Shown here: piece after piece, positions 32,657 through 41,299 of the stretch
Layout: each line of letters opens with the position of its first letter
How positions within the stretch are numbered: position 1 is the first letter of the stretch
DNA from: Mycobacterium sp.
Lineage (GTDB): Bacteria > Actinomycetota > Actinomycetes > Mycobacteriales > Mycobacteriaceae
DNA: 64,000 nt
Direction: 5' to 3'
NCBI GenBank assembly: GCA_003987775.1
Contig: RXJD01000087.1
Location: 1 to 64,000, forward strand
Notes under the pieces: model-generated
What the model saw: only the letters and a program-made list of their open reading frames with translations
The model's database searches: none
Told to the model about the DNA's origin: nothing
Made by a program: the position numbers and the translations under genes

Positions 32657-32692
32657 GCTCCCGGCTAAAGGTTGTGTGGGTGAGGGAATTTC

Positions 32693-33844
32693 ATGTACGG
32701 GTCGCGCTTCTTTTTCGACTGGTCCAATTTCGCCACCATGCTGCGGCTGCTCCGTGACGATCCCGCCACGCCCCGCAAGCGCTACCTGACGTTCATGATC
32801 GCCATGCCGATCATCGCGGCGTTCCACGCCGTCTGTTTCGCGCTCGACCCGGTGCTCTTTCCGTCGTTGCGGCGCACCGAGGTTCGGGCACCCACGTTCA
32901 GCGTCGGGCACGCCCGCAGTGGCACCACATACCTGCACCGGTTGATGGCAGCCGACCCCCAGTTCAGCTACGCGCTGATGTACGAACTGTTCTTTCCGTC
33001 GCTGCTGCAGAAACGAATGCTGCGCCTGATCCTGAGCATCGATTCCAGGTTCGGCGCACCGCTGCGCCGCCGCCTCGACGCCGCGGAAGAGAAGATGTTC
33101 GCCGAAACCGACGACATGCACAAGACCGGGTTCTTCGTCCCCGAGGAGGACGACTTCTTCCTGACCTGGTCGCTGAGCTCCGGCTTCTGGATCGTGATGT
33201 TCCCCTACATGGGCGAGCTGGATTTCTACCACGTCGATCGATGGCCTGCGCGCAGGCGCCACCGCCTGATGAGCTTCTACCGCGAATGCGTCCGCCGGCA
33301 GTTGGCGCTGAACGGCGGCGGCATCCACCTGAGCAAGAACCCGACCTTCTGCGGCCGGGTGGAGGCGCTGATCGAAGCGTTCCCGGATGCGAGATTCATT
33401 GTGCCGATGCGTAATCCGTACGAGACGATTCCCAGCCTGCTGAAGATGATGCAGACCGAATGGCGCCTGCGCGGCCGCGACGAACGGCTCATCGAGCAGT
33501 CGCTGCGGGTGCTCGCCGACCAGTCCATCCACTCCTACACCCATCCGCTGGAGGTGCTCTCCGAGCATCCAGAAGTGCGGTCCTGCGTGGTGGACTACCG
33601 CGACCTGGTGGCGGCACCCACCGCCACCATGCGGCGGGTCTACGACGAGTTGGGGCTGCGTCTGGGACCCGAGGCGGCCGCCGAGTTCGAGGCCGCCGGG
33701 CGCCGGAACGGCCACGAGACGGCGCACCGCTACAGCCTCGCTGAGTTCGGTCTGGACCCGGCCGACATCAGGACCCGCCTGGCTTTGTTTTTCGACGAAT
33801 TCGGCTGGGACGCCGAAGAAAAGGGGAGGGCGAATGTCAACTGA
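32693..33844 (+). CDS. Sulfotransferase family protein
   Basis: The 383-residue protein has the PAPS 5'-phosphosulfate loop TFSVGHARSGTTYLHRLMA at about residue 70 and the 3'-phosphate-binding segment ARFIVPMRNPYETIPSLLKMM at about residue 230. These mark it as a member of the Sulfotransfer_3 group. Mycobacterial members transfer sulfate to lipids or other hydroxyl groups. A possible ribosome-binding site (GTGAGGG) precedes the ATG. It overlaps the next gene by 11 bp, so the two are co-translated. Substrate unknown. Confidence 0.9.
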   Translation: MYGSRFFFDWSNFATMLRLLRDDPATPRKRYLTFMIAMPIIAAFHAVCFALDPVLFPSLRRTEVRAPTFSVGHARSGTTYLHRLMAADPQFSYALMYELFFPSLLQKRMLRLILSIDSRFGAPLRRRLDAAEEKMFAETDDMHKTGFFVPEEDDFFLTWSLSSGFWIVMFPYMGELDFYHVDRWPARRRHRLMSFYRECVRRQLALNGGGIHLSKNPTFCGRVEALIEAFPDARFIVPMRNPYETIPSLLKMMQTEWRLRGRDERLIEQSLRVLADQSIHSYTHPLEVLSEHPEVRSCVVDYRDLVAAPTATMRRVYDELGLRLGPEAAAEFEAAGRRNGHETAHRYSLAEFGLDPADIRTRLALFFDEFGWDAEEKGRANVN

Positions 33845-35174
33845 GCACACCCGCGGCGCGCTGCAGGCGGCCTGGGCGGACATGATCGGCGCGATCAACC
33901 GGGCCCGCGACCACGTCGACTCGCCGGGTTTGCACGCGCCGCCGCCGACCGAACAGGGGTTGGCCGAGGGACATCGCTACGTGCTCGGCTTCCTGTTCAG
34001 CTCGATCGAACGAGCCTGTTTCGAAGACCCCGAATTCCCCTACTTTCGGCGTGCCATTCAGCCGCAGGACAAGGCCACCATCGACAACGCCGACGCGCTC
34101 TACCTGTCGGCGCGGATCGACGGGACCCGCAGCTACCGGATCACCGGACGCGTCGCCGACCACCGGCACTGGAGTGGCGCCGCCAGGGCGTCGGGGCCAG
34201 TGGCGCCCCAGTACATCGTCTTCGAGGCACACAGCAGGTACGCGGGCGATACCGGCAGCCTGATGGAACTGGCGCCCGGCGGACGGGTGGTGACCGGCCT
34301 GCTCGACAGCACCGACCTGGTCGTCGATGCGGACGGACGATTCGAGATCCTCTGCGCGCCCGATCGTCCGGCTTCTCACACCGGCAACTTCATCGCCACC
34401 CGCAAGGACGGCACGGACACCGCGCAGTACCTGATCGTGCGGTCGCTGTTCCACGATTGGGCCAACGAGGTGTCACCGGAGCTGCGCATCGTGCCGATCG
34501 CCCGAGGCGCGACGCACCCGGTCCCGGCCGGTCCGGACGCCACGGCCGCCGCGCTGCGGCGCGTCGGCGAGCTGGTCGAGCACCAGATGCGGTTCTGGAA
34601 CGAGTTTTACGACATCGTGCTGGAGTCCAACGGAGACAAGAACGGCGACGGCGTCACCTTCATGCCACACAACGGGCTCAACGAACCTGCGGCGGCAAAT
34701 CTCAGCTCCGGCGGCGGCCAGAGCACCAACGTCTACTCCGGCGGCGTGTTCGAGCTCGACGAGGACGAGGCCCTGCTGGTGGAGCTCACCGTTCCCGTCG
34801 ACCCCGCCTACCTGGGCTTCCACCTGTCCAACGTCTGGGGCGAGTCGCTGGACTACGCCAACCACGTCAGCAGCCTCAACGCGTTCCAGACTGTGACGGA
34901 CCCCGACGGGGTCCGGCGCTATGTGATCGCGCACCGCGACCCGGGTGTGCCGAATTGGCTGGACACCGTGGGGCATCGCACCGGATTCCTCACCGTGCGC
35001 TGGACCTATCCGAAGCCACCGGAGCAGATGCCGACGACGGCCGTGCACAAGCTCGCGCTATCCGAGGTCCGGGGCCGGTTGCCGTCTGGTACCCCGACTG
35101 TGAGTCCTGAACAGCGCGCCGCGCAGATCGAGCTGCGACAGGAGCATGTCGCGCGCCGGTATCGGCAGTACTGA
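33834..35174 (+). CDS. Uncharacterised protein paired with a sulfotransferase (DUF1214-like tail)
   Basis: The 446-residue protein overlaps the sulfotransferase gene by 11 bp. It has no signal peptide or membrane helix. The middle (YIVFEAHSRYAGDTGSLMELAPGG) and the later FHLSNVWGESLDYANHVSSLNAFQ, followed by RRYVIAHRDPGVPNWLDTVGHRTGFLTVRWTYP, resemble DUF1214-type beta-rich domains found in mycobacteria and sphingomonads beside sulfotransferase or steroid genes. The function is unknown to me. The conserved pairing suggests it binds or presents the acceptor. Family name by recall, not certain. Confidence 0.7.
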   Translation: MSTEHTRGALQAAWADMIGAINRARDHVDSPGLHAPPPTEQGLAEGHRYVLGFLFSSIERACFEDPEFPYFRRAIQPQDKATIDNADALYLSARIDGTRSYRITGRVADHRHWSGAARASGPVAPQYIVFEAHSRYAGDTGSLMELAPGGRVVTGLLDSTDLVVDADGRFEILCAPDRPASHTGNFIATRKDGTDTAQYLIVRSLFHDWANEVSPELRIVPIARGATHPVPAGPDATAAALRRVGELVEHQMRFWNEFYDIVLESNGDKNGDGVTFMPHNGLNEPAAANLSSGGGQSTNVYSGGVFELDEDEALLVELTVPVDPAYLGFHLSNVWGESLDYANHVSSLNAFQTVTDPDGVRRYVIAHRDPGVPNWLDTVGHRTGFLTVRWTYPKPPEQMPTTAVHKLALSEVRGRLPSGTPTVSPEQRAAQIELRQEHVARRYRQY

Positions 35175-35333
35175 GTCGGTTGAACTGCAGGTCAGGGGGC
35201 CGGAAACCTGGTGTGATGGAAGGGCAGTTGCACCCCATCGAATTGGGAAGCCCTCGAACGCCGGGTCATGGCAAACGGCAAGCAGGCGGTATCGCAACTG
35301 ATCCGCTGCCCACGCCGCGGTGCGACGGGCCAT

Positions 35334-35339
35334 ACACTG
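35334..35339 (+). promoter_or_regulatory. -10 box of a probable leaderless transcript
   Basis: TACACT (TANNNT) ends 7 nt before the GTG at 35347, and no ribosome-binding site is present there. This is the standard geometry of leaderless mycobacterial mRNAs. Confidence 0.5.
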
Positions 35340-35346
35340 GCCCATC

Positions 35347-36129
35347 GTGGGCATGCTTTTTGGCTTTGCGCCGTGGATCGTCTACTGGGTCCTGGTCGGT
35401 AACGTCCCATTCGACACCGCTGTCTCGATCGCGCTGCTGATGGCCGTCGCGGTGTTCGCTGTCGGGCGCGCCACCGGCAAACCCGGGCGGACACTCGAAA
35501 TCGGAGCTGTCGCAACGTTTGTGGTGCTGGCGGTGTTGACCTTCGCACTCAGCGAGGAGTTCATGGCGCGCTGGATCCAGCCACTGAGCAACCTGGGGAT
35601 ATTCCTGGTCGCGCTGGTCGGTGTGCTGATCGGCAAACCGTTCGTGCGTGACTTCGCCGCGGCCGAACAACCTCCCGACGTCGTCAACACCGACTTGTTC
35701 CGGCGGGTGACAACGGTCTTGACCTGGGTCTGGGTCGCCGCGTTCGGCGGTATGACGCTGTCCTCGGCCATCCCGCCGATCGTGCAGGGGAACGCGACGA
35801 TCCTGGACACCAAGACGCCGTTGTCGTTCATCTGCTATTGGGTCATCCCATTCTCACTTCTCGGCGCGGCGGCGCTCGCTTCGCGCTTCCTGCCGGAGCG
35901 GATGCTGGCCGGAATCGACGACATCGCGCGGGAGACCTCCTTCGTCGCGTACGACGAAGCCACCATCGACGAGCTGTATTACCTGGCTCAGGAACACGCC
36001 AACCGGGAAGTCGGACCAGGTAAGGAGGCCTACAACGTGAAGGTGGGCGGCATGGGTACCCCGCTGACCGGCGACGAGTCGCGAAAATCGTGGCCGTCCA
36101 CCTACAAGGTCAGGGACAAGAAGCATTAG
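35347..36129 (+). CDS. Integral membrane protein of unknown function
   Basis: With the GTG at 35347 as start (an ATG at 35353 is nearly equivalent) the protein has 260 residues and about five membrane helices: GFAPWIVYWVLVGNVPF, VSIALLMAVAVFAVG, ATFVVLAVLTFALS, LGIFLVALVGVLIGKPF and ICYWVIPFSLLGAAALA. A soluble C-terminal tail of about 75 residues ends KVRDKKH. The GTG is preferred because of the -10 box 7 nt upstream. No transporter signature is visible. It lies alone between the sulfotransferase pair and the phytase-like gene. Confidence 0.8.
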   Translation: MGMLFGFAPWIVYWVLVGNVPFDTAVSIALLMAVAVFAVGRATGKPGRTLEIGAVATFVVLAVLTFALSEEFMARWIQPLSNLGIFLVALVGVLIGKPFVRDFAAAEQPPDVVNTDLFRRVTTVLTWVWVAAFGGMTLSSAIPPIVQGNATILDTKTPLSFICYWVIPFSLLGAAALASRFLPERMLAGIDDIARETSFVAYDEATIDELYYLAQEHANREVGPGKEAYNVKVGGMGTPLTGDESRKSWPSTYKVRDKKH

Positions 36130-36184
36130 CGACGCTCCGGCCCGCGTACACCGGCTCGTCAACTTGGCTTGCTAGGTAATGCAT

Positions 36185-37774
36185 ATGCGACGCACACAAA
36201 GAACCTTTGCCGCGCTGGCGACGGTGCTGGTCACGGTCGCGGGTTGCGCACAGAGCGCCAAGCCGTCGTCACCGACTGGCAACGCGGAGATCAGCGCGTC
36301 GGCCGGCAAGCCGCTCACCATCACCCCGGACCGCATGCTGGCCGCCACCGGCGGTATCACGCCCGTGGCGTTCGGTAAGCCCGCGCACGGCAAGATCAGC
36401 TATGGAGCCAAAGGTGCGGTGATTTACACCCCCGACGCCGGCTACAAGGGCAACGATGAACTGCCGGTCACCGTCAGTCGTGCCGTCAAGCTCTATTCCG
36501 AGGACCAGTTGCCGCTGGCCACCATGGGCGGAATCGACATCCAGGCCAGCGCCCACGGGTCCGGCATCGCCCCCGTACCCGGCAGTGCCAACGAGATCTA
36601 CGGGCTCACCGACCGCGGGCCCAACGTCGAAGGTCGCACACCGAACGAGATCGTCTTCCCGGTCCCCGAATTTCACCCGCACATTGCCAAGCTCAAACTC
36701 GACGACGGCGTAGCCACCGTGGAGCGGACCATCATGCTGCAGGGGCCGGACGGTCATCCCCTGGAGGGGCTGCTCGACCCGCATGCCGTTCCCGGCGAGT
36801 CCATGGTCGACCTCAATGGCACACCCCTGCCGCCCGCGGACTACGGCATCGATCCCGAGGGCCTGGTCGCGACGCTGGACGGCAACTTCTGGGTGTCCGA
36901 CGAGTACGGCCCCTACATCGTCCACTTCGACTCCACCGGCAAAGAGCTGGAACGTCTTTCGCCGTACGACGACACCCTGCCCCGGGAGCTTTCGCTGCGC
37001 GCTCCCAACCAGGGCCTGGAGGGGCTGACGATCACCCCGGACGGCAACACGCTGGTGGCCGTCATGCAGTCGGCGCTGCAGACCCCGGGCCTGCAGGGCC
37101 CGGCCAAGTCCGTCCCGATTGCCCGCATCGTCACCATCAACCTGGTGAACCGGACCATCATGCATGAGTACCTGTATCCGCTGGCCAACCCGCAGGACTC
37201 CAAGGTCGGGATATCGGAGATCACCGCGCTCAGCGCCACCACCTTCCTCATCGACGAGCGCAACAGCAAGAACCCACCGGACAACAACGCGAAGATCTAC
37301 ATCGCCGACATCGCCGCGGCCACCGATGTCGGGCCGAACTCGACCGTCCCGGGTGCCACCTACGACGCCGCTGCCGGCGGCCTGCTGGTCAACAAGATGC
37401 CGATCGAGACCTTGGTCGGCGTCAGTACCGACGCCGAGGCGCTGGCCAAACTCAAGGGCGCCGGAATCACCGCAGCCACAAAGACTCTGCAACTCGATGT
37501 GGCGGCGCTGCTGCGATCGCTCTCGCCCAAGGGGGACTTCTTCGGGCACGACAAGATCGAGGGCATCGCCACCCGCGACGGCGGGAAAACGCTGATGCTG
37601 GCCAACGACAGCGACTTCGGACTGGCCGGACTGGCTTCGGACACCCCGCCGTTCCGGCTGAAGCCCAAGACGTTGCCCAACGGAACCCAGGACAGCGGCG
37701 AGATCCTGGCGGTCGACACCGACCAGTTGCCGGCCAAAACCGAGAAGATGACCGTCGCCATCAAGGTCGGCTGA
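36185..37774 (+). CDS. Lipoprotein with phytase-like esterase domain
   Basis: The ATG at 36185 gives 529 residues with a signal peptide and lipobox (VTVAGC). After an approximately 90-residue beta-rich module (GKISYGAKGAVIYTPDAGYKG, a Big-like fold) comes the phytase-like esterase domain (PF13449-type). Key segments are EIYGLTDRGPNVEGRTPNEIVFPVPEFHP, GIDPEGLVATLDGNFWVSDEYGPYIVHFD, NQGLEGLTITPDGNTLVAVMQS and DKIEGIATRDGGKTLMLANDSDFG. The family forms a beta-propeller and some members hydrolyse phosphate esters, but the activity is poorly known. Two ATGs lie 6 bp apart; the second has better spacing to AGGTA. Confidence 0.84.
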   Translation: MRRTQRTFAALATVLVTVAGCAQSAKPSSPTGNAEISASAGKPLTITPDRMLAATGGITPVAFGKPAHGKISYGAKGAVIYTPDAGYKGNDELPVTVSRAVKLYSEDQLPLATMGGIDIQASAHGSGIAPVPGSANEIYGLTDRGPNVEGRTPNEIVFPVPEFHPHIAKLKLDDGVATVERTIMLQGPDGHPLEGLLDPHAVPGESMVDLNGTPLPPADYGIDPEGLVATLDGNFWVSDEYGPYIVHFDSTGKELERLSPYDDTLPRELSLRAPNQGLEGLTITPDGNTLVAVMQSALQTPGLQGPAKSVPIARIVTINLVNRTIMHEYLYPLANPQDSKVGISEITALSATTFLIDERNSKNPPDNNAKIYIADIAAATDVGPNSTVPGATYDAAAGGLLVNKMPIETLVGVSTDAEALAKLKGAGITAATKTLQLDVAALLRSLSPKGDFFGHDKIEGIATRDGGKTLMLANDSDFGLAGLASDTPPFRLKPKTLPNGTQDSGEILAVDTDQLPAKTEKMTVAIKVG

Positions 37775-37800
37775 CCGGGTCTCGGAGGCAAGGTGACAGC

Positions 37801-38259
37801 ATGAATGCTCCTAGTCCAGACGCAATCCAGGCCGAAACCGTCAGCTTCACCGGTCACGGCGGTGACGAGATCGAGGCGTACCGGGCCATGCCACTGGCCC
37901 ACGGCTTGCGCGGTTCGGTGGTGTGGATTCACCACATGCCCGGATATGACCGGCAGACAAAGGAATTCGTGCGGCGCCTGGCCGTCTCCGGGTATCACAC
38001 GGTGGCACCGAACCTGTACTCCCGCGAAGCTCCCGGAGCCGCACCCGACGACGCCGCCGCGGCTTCCCGGGCGGCGGGAGGGGTGCCCGACGAGCGTTTG
38101 GTGGGCGACGTTGCCGGGGCGGTCGAGTACCTGCGGTCACTGCCAGGAGCCAACGGGTACAGCTTTTTCTCCGTCGACCGCCCGGCCTACCGGCCCGAGG
38201 CCGCGGTGGACGGGTGGCGCCGCATCGACGCGTTCTTCGCCACCCACCTGAAAGGCTAG
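37801..38259 (+). CDS. Internally deleted dienelactone hydrolase-like protein
   Basis: The frame is open for 152 residues. Residues 1-120 match the first half of dienelactone hydrolases (RGSVVWIHHMPGYDRQTKEFVRRLAVSGYHTVAPNLYSRE and VEYLRSLPGANG). It then jumps directly to the end of the family (FFSVDRPAYRPEAAVDGWRRIDAFFATHLKG). The usual central part of 80-90 residues, with the GYCSGG nucleophile Cys and the catalytic Asp, is missing, and the GHAFF His is replaced (GYSFF). The deletion is in frame, so a stable product may exist, but hydrolase activity should be lost. DUF6295 and DUF427 genes follow closely. Confidence 0.75.
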   Translation: MNAPSPDAIQAETVSFTGHGGDEIEAYRAMPLAHGLRGSVVWIHHMPGYDRQTKEFVRRLAVSGYHTVAPNLYSREAPGAAPDDAAAASRAAGGVPDERLVGDVAGAVEYLRSLPGANGYSFFSVDRPAYRPEAAVDGWRRIDAFFATHLKG

Positions 38260-38266
38260 GTCGGCC

Positions 38267-38542
38267 ATGTGTACGTATCTCACCGAACACGTCGAGATCG
38301 AGGGCAGCGGCAAGGGCGCGACGGGATGGTTCGGAGCCAGCCGCGCGACGGTGTACGTCGACCATCCCGTGCATGCGCAGTACGGGCACACGGTCAACAT
38401 CGACGTCATCAATCCCGATCTGGGGCCGTCTGCGCGGGTGGCGCTGGAACTCACCGAGGAGAGTGCACTGGCACTGGCTGACGCGATCCGTGCGGCCATC
38501 GCGCACGCGCCGGCCGGCCTGGCCTCCAGGGAGCAATCATGA
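38267..38542 (+). CDS. DUF6295 family protein
   Basis: The 91-residue product begins MCTYLTEHVEIEGSGKGATGWF and continues with ATVYVDHPVHAQYGHTVNIDVINP, the typical pattern of the small DUF6295 family of actinobacteria. It ends with helices containing LALADAIRAAIAHAP. No function is established. It starts 7 bp after the deleted hydrolase gene and overlaps the DUF427 gene by ATGA. All three are probably one transcript. Confidence 0.85.
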   Translation: MCTYLTEHVEIEGSGKGATGWFGASRATVYVDHPVHAQYGHTVNIDVINPDLGPSARVALELTEESALALADAIRAAIAHAPAGLASREQS

Positions 38543-39303
38543 GCAACGATTTTCCGCAGATGGCCGCTGCGCGAGGGCGGATCGAGCCCGCACCGCGGCG
38601 GGTGCGCGGCTACCTCGGCGCCGAACTGCTATTCGACACCACCGCGGCACGCTACGTGTGGGAGTTCCCTTACTACCCGGCGTATTACATCCCGCTGACC
38701 GATGTGCGCACCGAGTTCCTCGACGACGAGAACCATCCGCAGCGGGTCCAGCTCGGGCCGTCGCGGCTGTACTCCCTGGTGGGTGCCGGTCAGAAACACC
38801 TCTCTGCTGCAAGGGTTTTCGACGCAGACAGCGACGGTCCGGTCGCCGGCCTGGTGCGATTCGACTGGGATCCGCTGCGCTGGTTCGAGGAGGACGAGCA
38901 GATCTACGGACATCCGCGCAATCCGTATGCGCGGGTCGATGCGCTGCGCTCGCACCGGCACGTCCGCGTGGAGCTGGACGGCGTACTGCTCGCCGACACC
39001 CGGTCTCCGGTCCTGCTCTTCGAAACAGGTCTGCCCACAAGGTATTACCTCGATCCGACGGATGTCGCGTTCGAGCATCTGGAGCCGACCGCCACGCAGT
39101 CGCTGTGCCCCTACAAGGGGGTGACATCCGGTTACTGGTCGGTGCGGGTGGGCGAGACGCTGCATCCGGACCTGGCGTGGACCTACCACTACCCGCTGCC
39201 GGCCGTCGCGCCGATCGCCGGACTGGTGGCCTTCTACAACGAAAAACTCGACATCATCGTCGACGGTGTCGCCCCGCCACGCCCGCGGACCCAGTTCAGC
39301 TAG
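38539..39303 (+). CDS. DUF427 domain protein (two DUF427-like halves)
   Basis: The 254-residue protein has two DUF427-like parts. The first covers about residues 10-120 (YLGAELLFDTTAARYVWEFPYYPAYYIPLTDV); the second, more typical one follows with VRVELDGVLLADTRSPVLLFETGLPTRYYLDPTDV and CPYKGVTSGYWSVRVG. DUF427 proteins are small beta-rich folds of unknown activity. The ATG overlaps the DUF6295 stop. It ends 8 bp inside the convergent P-type ATPase gene. Confidence 0.88.
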   Translation: MSNDFPQMAAARGRIEPAPRRVRGYLGAELLFDTTAARYVWEFPYYPAYYIPLTDVRTEFLDDENHPQRVQLGPSRLYSLVGAGQKHLSAARVFDADSDGPVAGLVRFDWDPLRWFEEDEQIYGHPRNPYARVDALRSHRHVRVELDGVLLADTRSPVLLFETGLPTRYYLDPTDVAFEHLEPTATQSLCPYKGVTSGYWSVRVGETLHPDLAWTYHYPLPAVAPIAGLVAFYNEKLDIIVDGVAPPRPRTQFS

Positions 39304-41209
39304 CCCGCCAGCAACGATCGCGCAGCAGGCGCAGGCCGTTGAGGCCGACGAGGACCGTCGAACCTTCGTGCCCCGCCACTCCCAGGGGCAAGGGAAGGTG
39401 TCCCAGCAGATCCCAGGTGACCAGGACGACGATGAAGGTCGCGGCGATCACCAGGTTGGCGGCGACCACGCGCCGGGCCCGGCGGGCCAGTGCGACGATG
39501 GCCGGTAGCGCGGCCAGGTCGTCGCGGGTGATCACCACGTCGGCCGTTTCCAGGGCAAGGTCGGATCCGGAACGGCCCATGGCGACCGCCGCGTGCGCGG
39601 CGGCCATCGCGGGAGCATCGTTGACACCGTCGCCGACGAACAAGACCCTGGCCCCGTGCGCCTCCAGTGCGCGCACCACGCCGACCTTGTCCTCGGGCAG
39701 CAGGCCGGCGTGCACGTCGGTGATCCCGACGTCGGCGGCGAGCCGCCCGGCGGCCCGGGCGTTGTCCCCGGTCACCAGTAACGGTGTTGTGCCGGTGAGT
39801 GATTCGAGCTCTGCGACGGCGCCTCTCGCGTCCTCGCGAGGGTCGTCGGTGAGCCCGAGCACGCCGGCGTGAGTGCCGTTGACGGCGACGACGACCGCGG
39901 TGTGGCCGGTCTGTTCCAACTGCACGACGGCGCCGTGGTGGCCGAGCAGTGCGGGGCTGCCCACCTCGACCGTGTCGTGGCCCACCCGCGCGCGGATGCC
40001 ACGTCCGGGCGCGGACGTGAACTCCGTCGCCGGCAGGACCGCGGCGCCCGCCTCGCGCGCGGCGGCGACGATGGCCCGGGCCACGGGGTGCTCGGAGTGG
40101 TATTCCGCGGAAGCGGCCAGCGACAGCAGGGTGGTGCAGGTGTACCCGGCCTCCGGGTGAAGGCTGTTGACCTGCGGCGTTCCCTTGGTCACGGTGCCGG
40201 TCTTGTCGAACGCGACATGGCTAACCCCGGCGAGCTTCTCCAGAACCACGGCCGACTTCACCAGCACGCCGTGTCGGCCGGCGGTGGCGATCGACGCCAA
40301 CAGCGGCGGCATCGTGGACAGCACCAGCGCGCAGGGTGAGGCCACGATCATGAACGTCATCGCGCGCAGCAGCGACGAGCGCAGATCGCTGCCCGCCAGC
40401 AGGGGAATCACCATTAACGCGACGGTCGCCGCCACCATGAGCACCGAATAGCGCTGCTCTACTTTCTCGATGAACAGTTGAGTGCGAGCCTTGCTCGCGC
40501 TGGCTTCGGCGACCATCACCGCGATGCGGCTGATGACAGAGTCGGCGCTCGGCCGCGTCACCCGGACCAGCAGCGTGCCGGTGCCGTTGACAGTGCCGGC
40601 GAAAACTTCGTCACCAGTGGCTTTTTCGACCGGCAGCGGTTCTCCGGTGATGGTGGCCTGATCGACCGCGCTGGCGCCCTCGAGCACCACGCCGTCACCG
40701 CCGACGCGCTCGCCGGGGCGGATCAGCAGCACGTCCCCCACCGCCAGCCGCGCGGCGTCCACCACCTCTTCGGCACCGGAATCATCGACACGGGTGGCGG
40801 TTTCGGGCGCCAGGCGCAGCAGTCCGCGCACCGAGTCCTCGGTGCGCCGGGTCGCGACGGCCTCCAGGGCGCCGGAGGTGGCGAAAATGACGATCAGCAA
40901 CGCGCCGTCGAAGACCTGGCCGATCGCGGCGGCGCCGATCGCTGCAAGAACCATCAGCAGGTCGACGTCCAGTACCCGGTTTCGCAGCGCGTCCAGCCCG
41001 GCCAGGCCCGGCTGCCATCCGCCGGCGGCGTAGCAGGCCAGATACAGCACCCAGACGAGCCAGCCGGGGACACCGGCGAGCTGGCCGGTGAGCCCGAACA
41101 CGAAGAACGCGGTCGCGATCAGGGCCCAGCGAACTTCGGATATCGACGCGACACCGGGCAGCGCCCGATGCGCCGCATCGGCGGTAGGGCGGACCGCGGT
41201 TGCAGACAC
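39296..41209 (-). CDS. P1B-type metal-transporting ATPase (CtpD/CtpJ-like)
   Basis: From the GTG at 41209 the 637-residue pump shows the TGEPLPVEK actuator loop, the intramembrane SPC motif (MIVASPCALVLSTMPPLLA), the phosphorylation site DKTGTVTKGTP, SEHPVARAIV in the nucleotide domain, GDGVNDAPAMAAA and a C-terminal HEGST. SPC together with HEGxT is the P1B-4 pattern (Co/Fe/Ni-type exporters such as CtpD and CtpJ). There is no N-terminal heavy-metal domain. The gene is divergent from an ArsR regulator with 90 bp between them, the same layout as ctpJ/nmtR. A longer frame upstream of the GTG would run over the operator and is rejected. Confidence 0.9.
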   Translation of the reverse strand: MSATAVRPTADAAHRALPGVASISEVRWALIATAFFVFGLTGQLAGVPGWLVWVLYLACYAAGGWQPGLAGLDALRNRVLDVDLLMVLAAIGAAAIGQVFDGALLIVIFATSGALEAVATRRTEDSVRGLLRLAPETATRVDDSGAEEVVDAARLAVGDVLLIRPGERVGGDGVVLEGASAVDQATITGEPLPVEKATGDEVFAGTVNGTGTLLVRVTRPSADSVISRIAVMVAEASASKARTQLFIEKVEQRYSVLMVAATVALMVIPLLAGSDLRSSLLRAMTFMIVASPCALVLSTMPPLLASIATAGRHGVLVKSAVVLEKLAGVSHVAFDKTGTVTKGTPQVNSLHPEAGYTCTTLLSLAASAEYHSEHPVARAIVAAAREAGAAVLPATEFTSAPGRGIRARVGHDTVEVGSPALLGHHGAVVQLEQTGHTAVVVAVNGTHAGVLGLTDDPREDARGAVAELESLTGTTPLLVTGDNARAAGRLAADVGITDVHAGLLPEDKVGVVRALEAHGARVLFVGDGVNDAPAMAAAHAAVAMGRSGSDLALETADVVITRDDLAALPAIVALARRARRVVAANLVIAATFIVVLVTWDLLGHLPLPLGVAGHEGSTVLVGLNGLRLLRDRCWRAS

Positions 41210-41223
41210 GCGGCCACTATAGC

Positions 41224-41245
41224 TGCATATATGTGAAGGTATGCA
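41224..41245. promoter_or_regulatory. Inverted repeat between the metal ATPase and ArsR genes
   Basis: TGCATA (41224-41229) and TATGCA (41240-41245) are inverted with 10 bp between them. They lie only 15 bp upstream of the ATPase start. A-T-rich dyads of this type are common ArsR/SmtB operators. Confidence 0.55.
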
Positions 41246-41286
41246 ACTGCGATTCCAGATGGATGCGTAATTGCACAGGTCAGCGG

Positions 41287-41292
41287 TACGAT
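41287..41292 (+). promoter_or_regulatory. -10 box of a probable leaderless ArsR transcript
   Basis: TACGAT (TANNNT) lies 7 nt before the GTG at 41300, and no ribosome-binding site is seen. This is leaderless geometry. Confidence 0.5.
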
Positions 41293-41299
41293 TGGCCCC

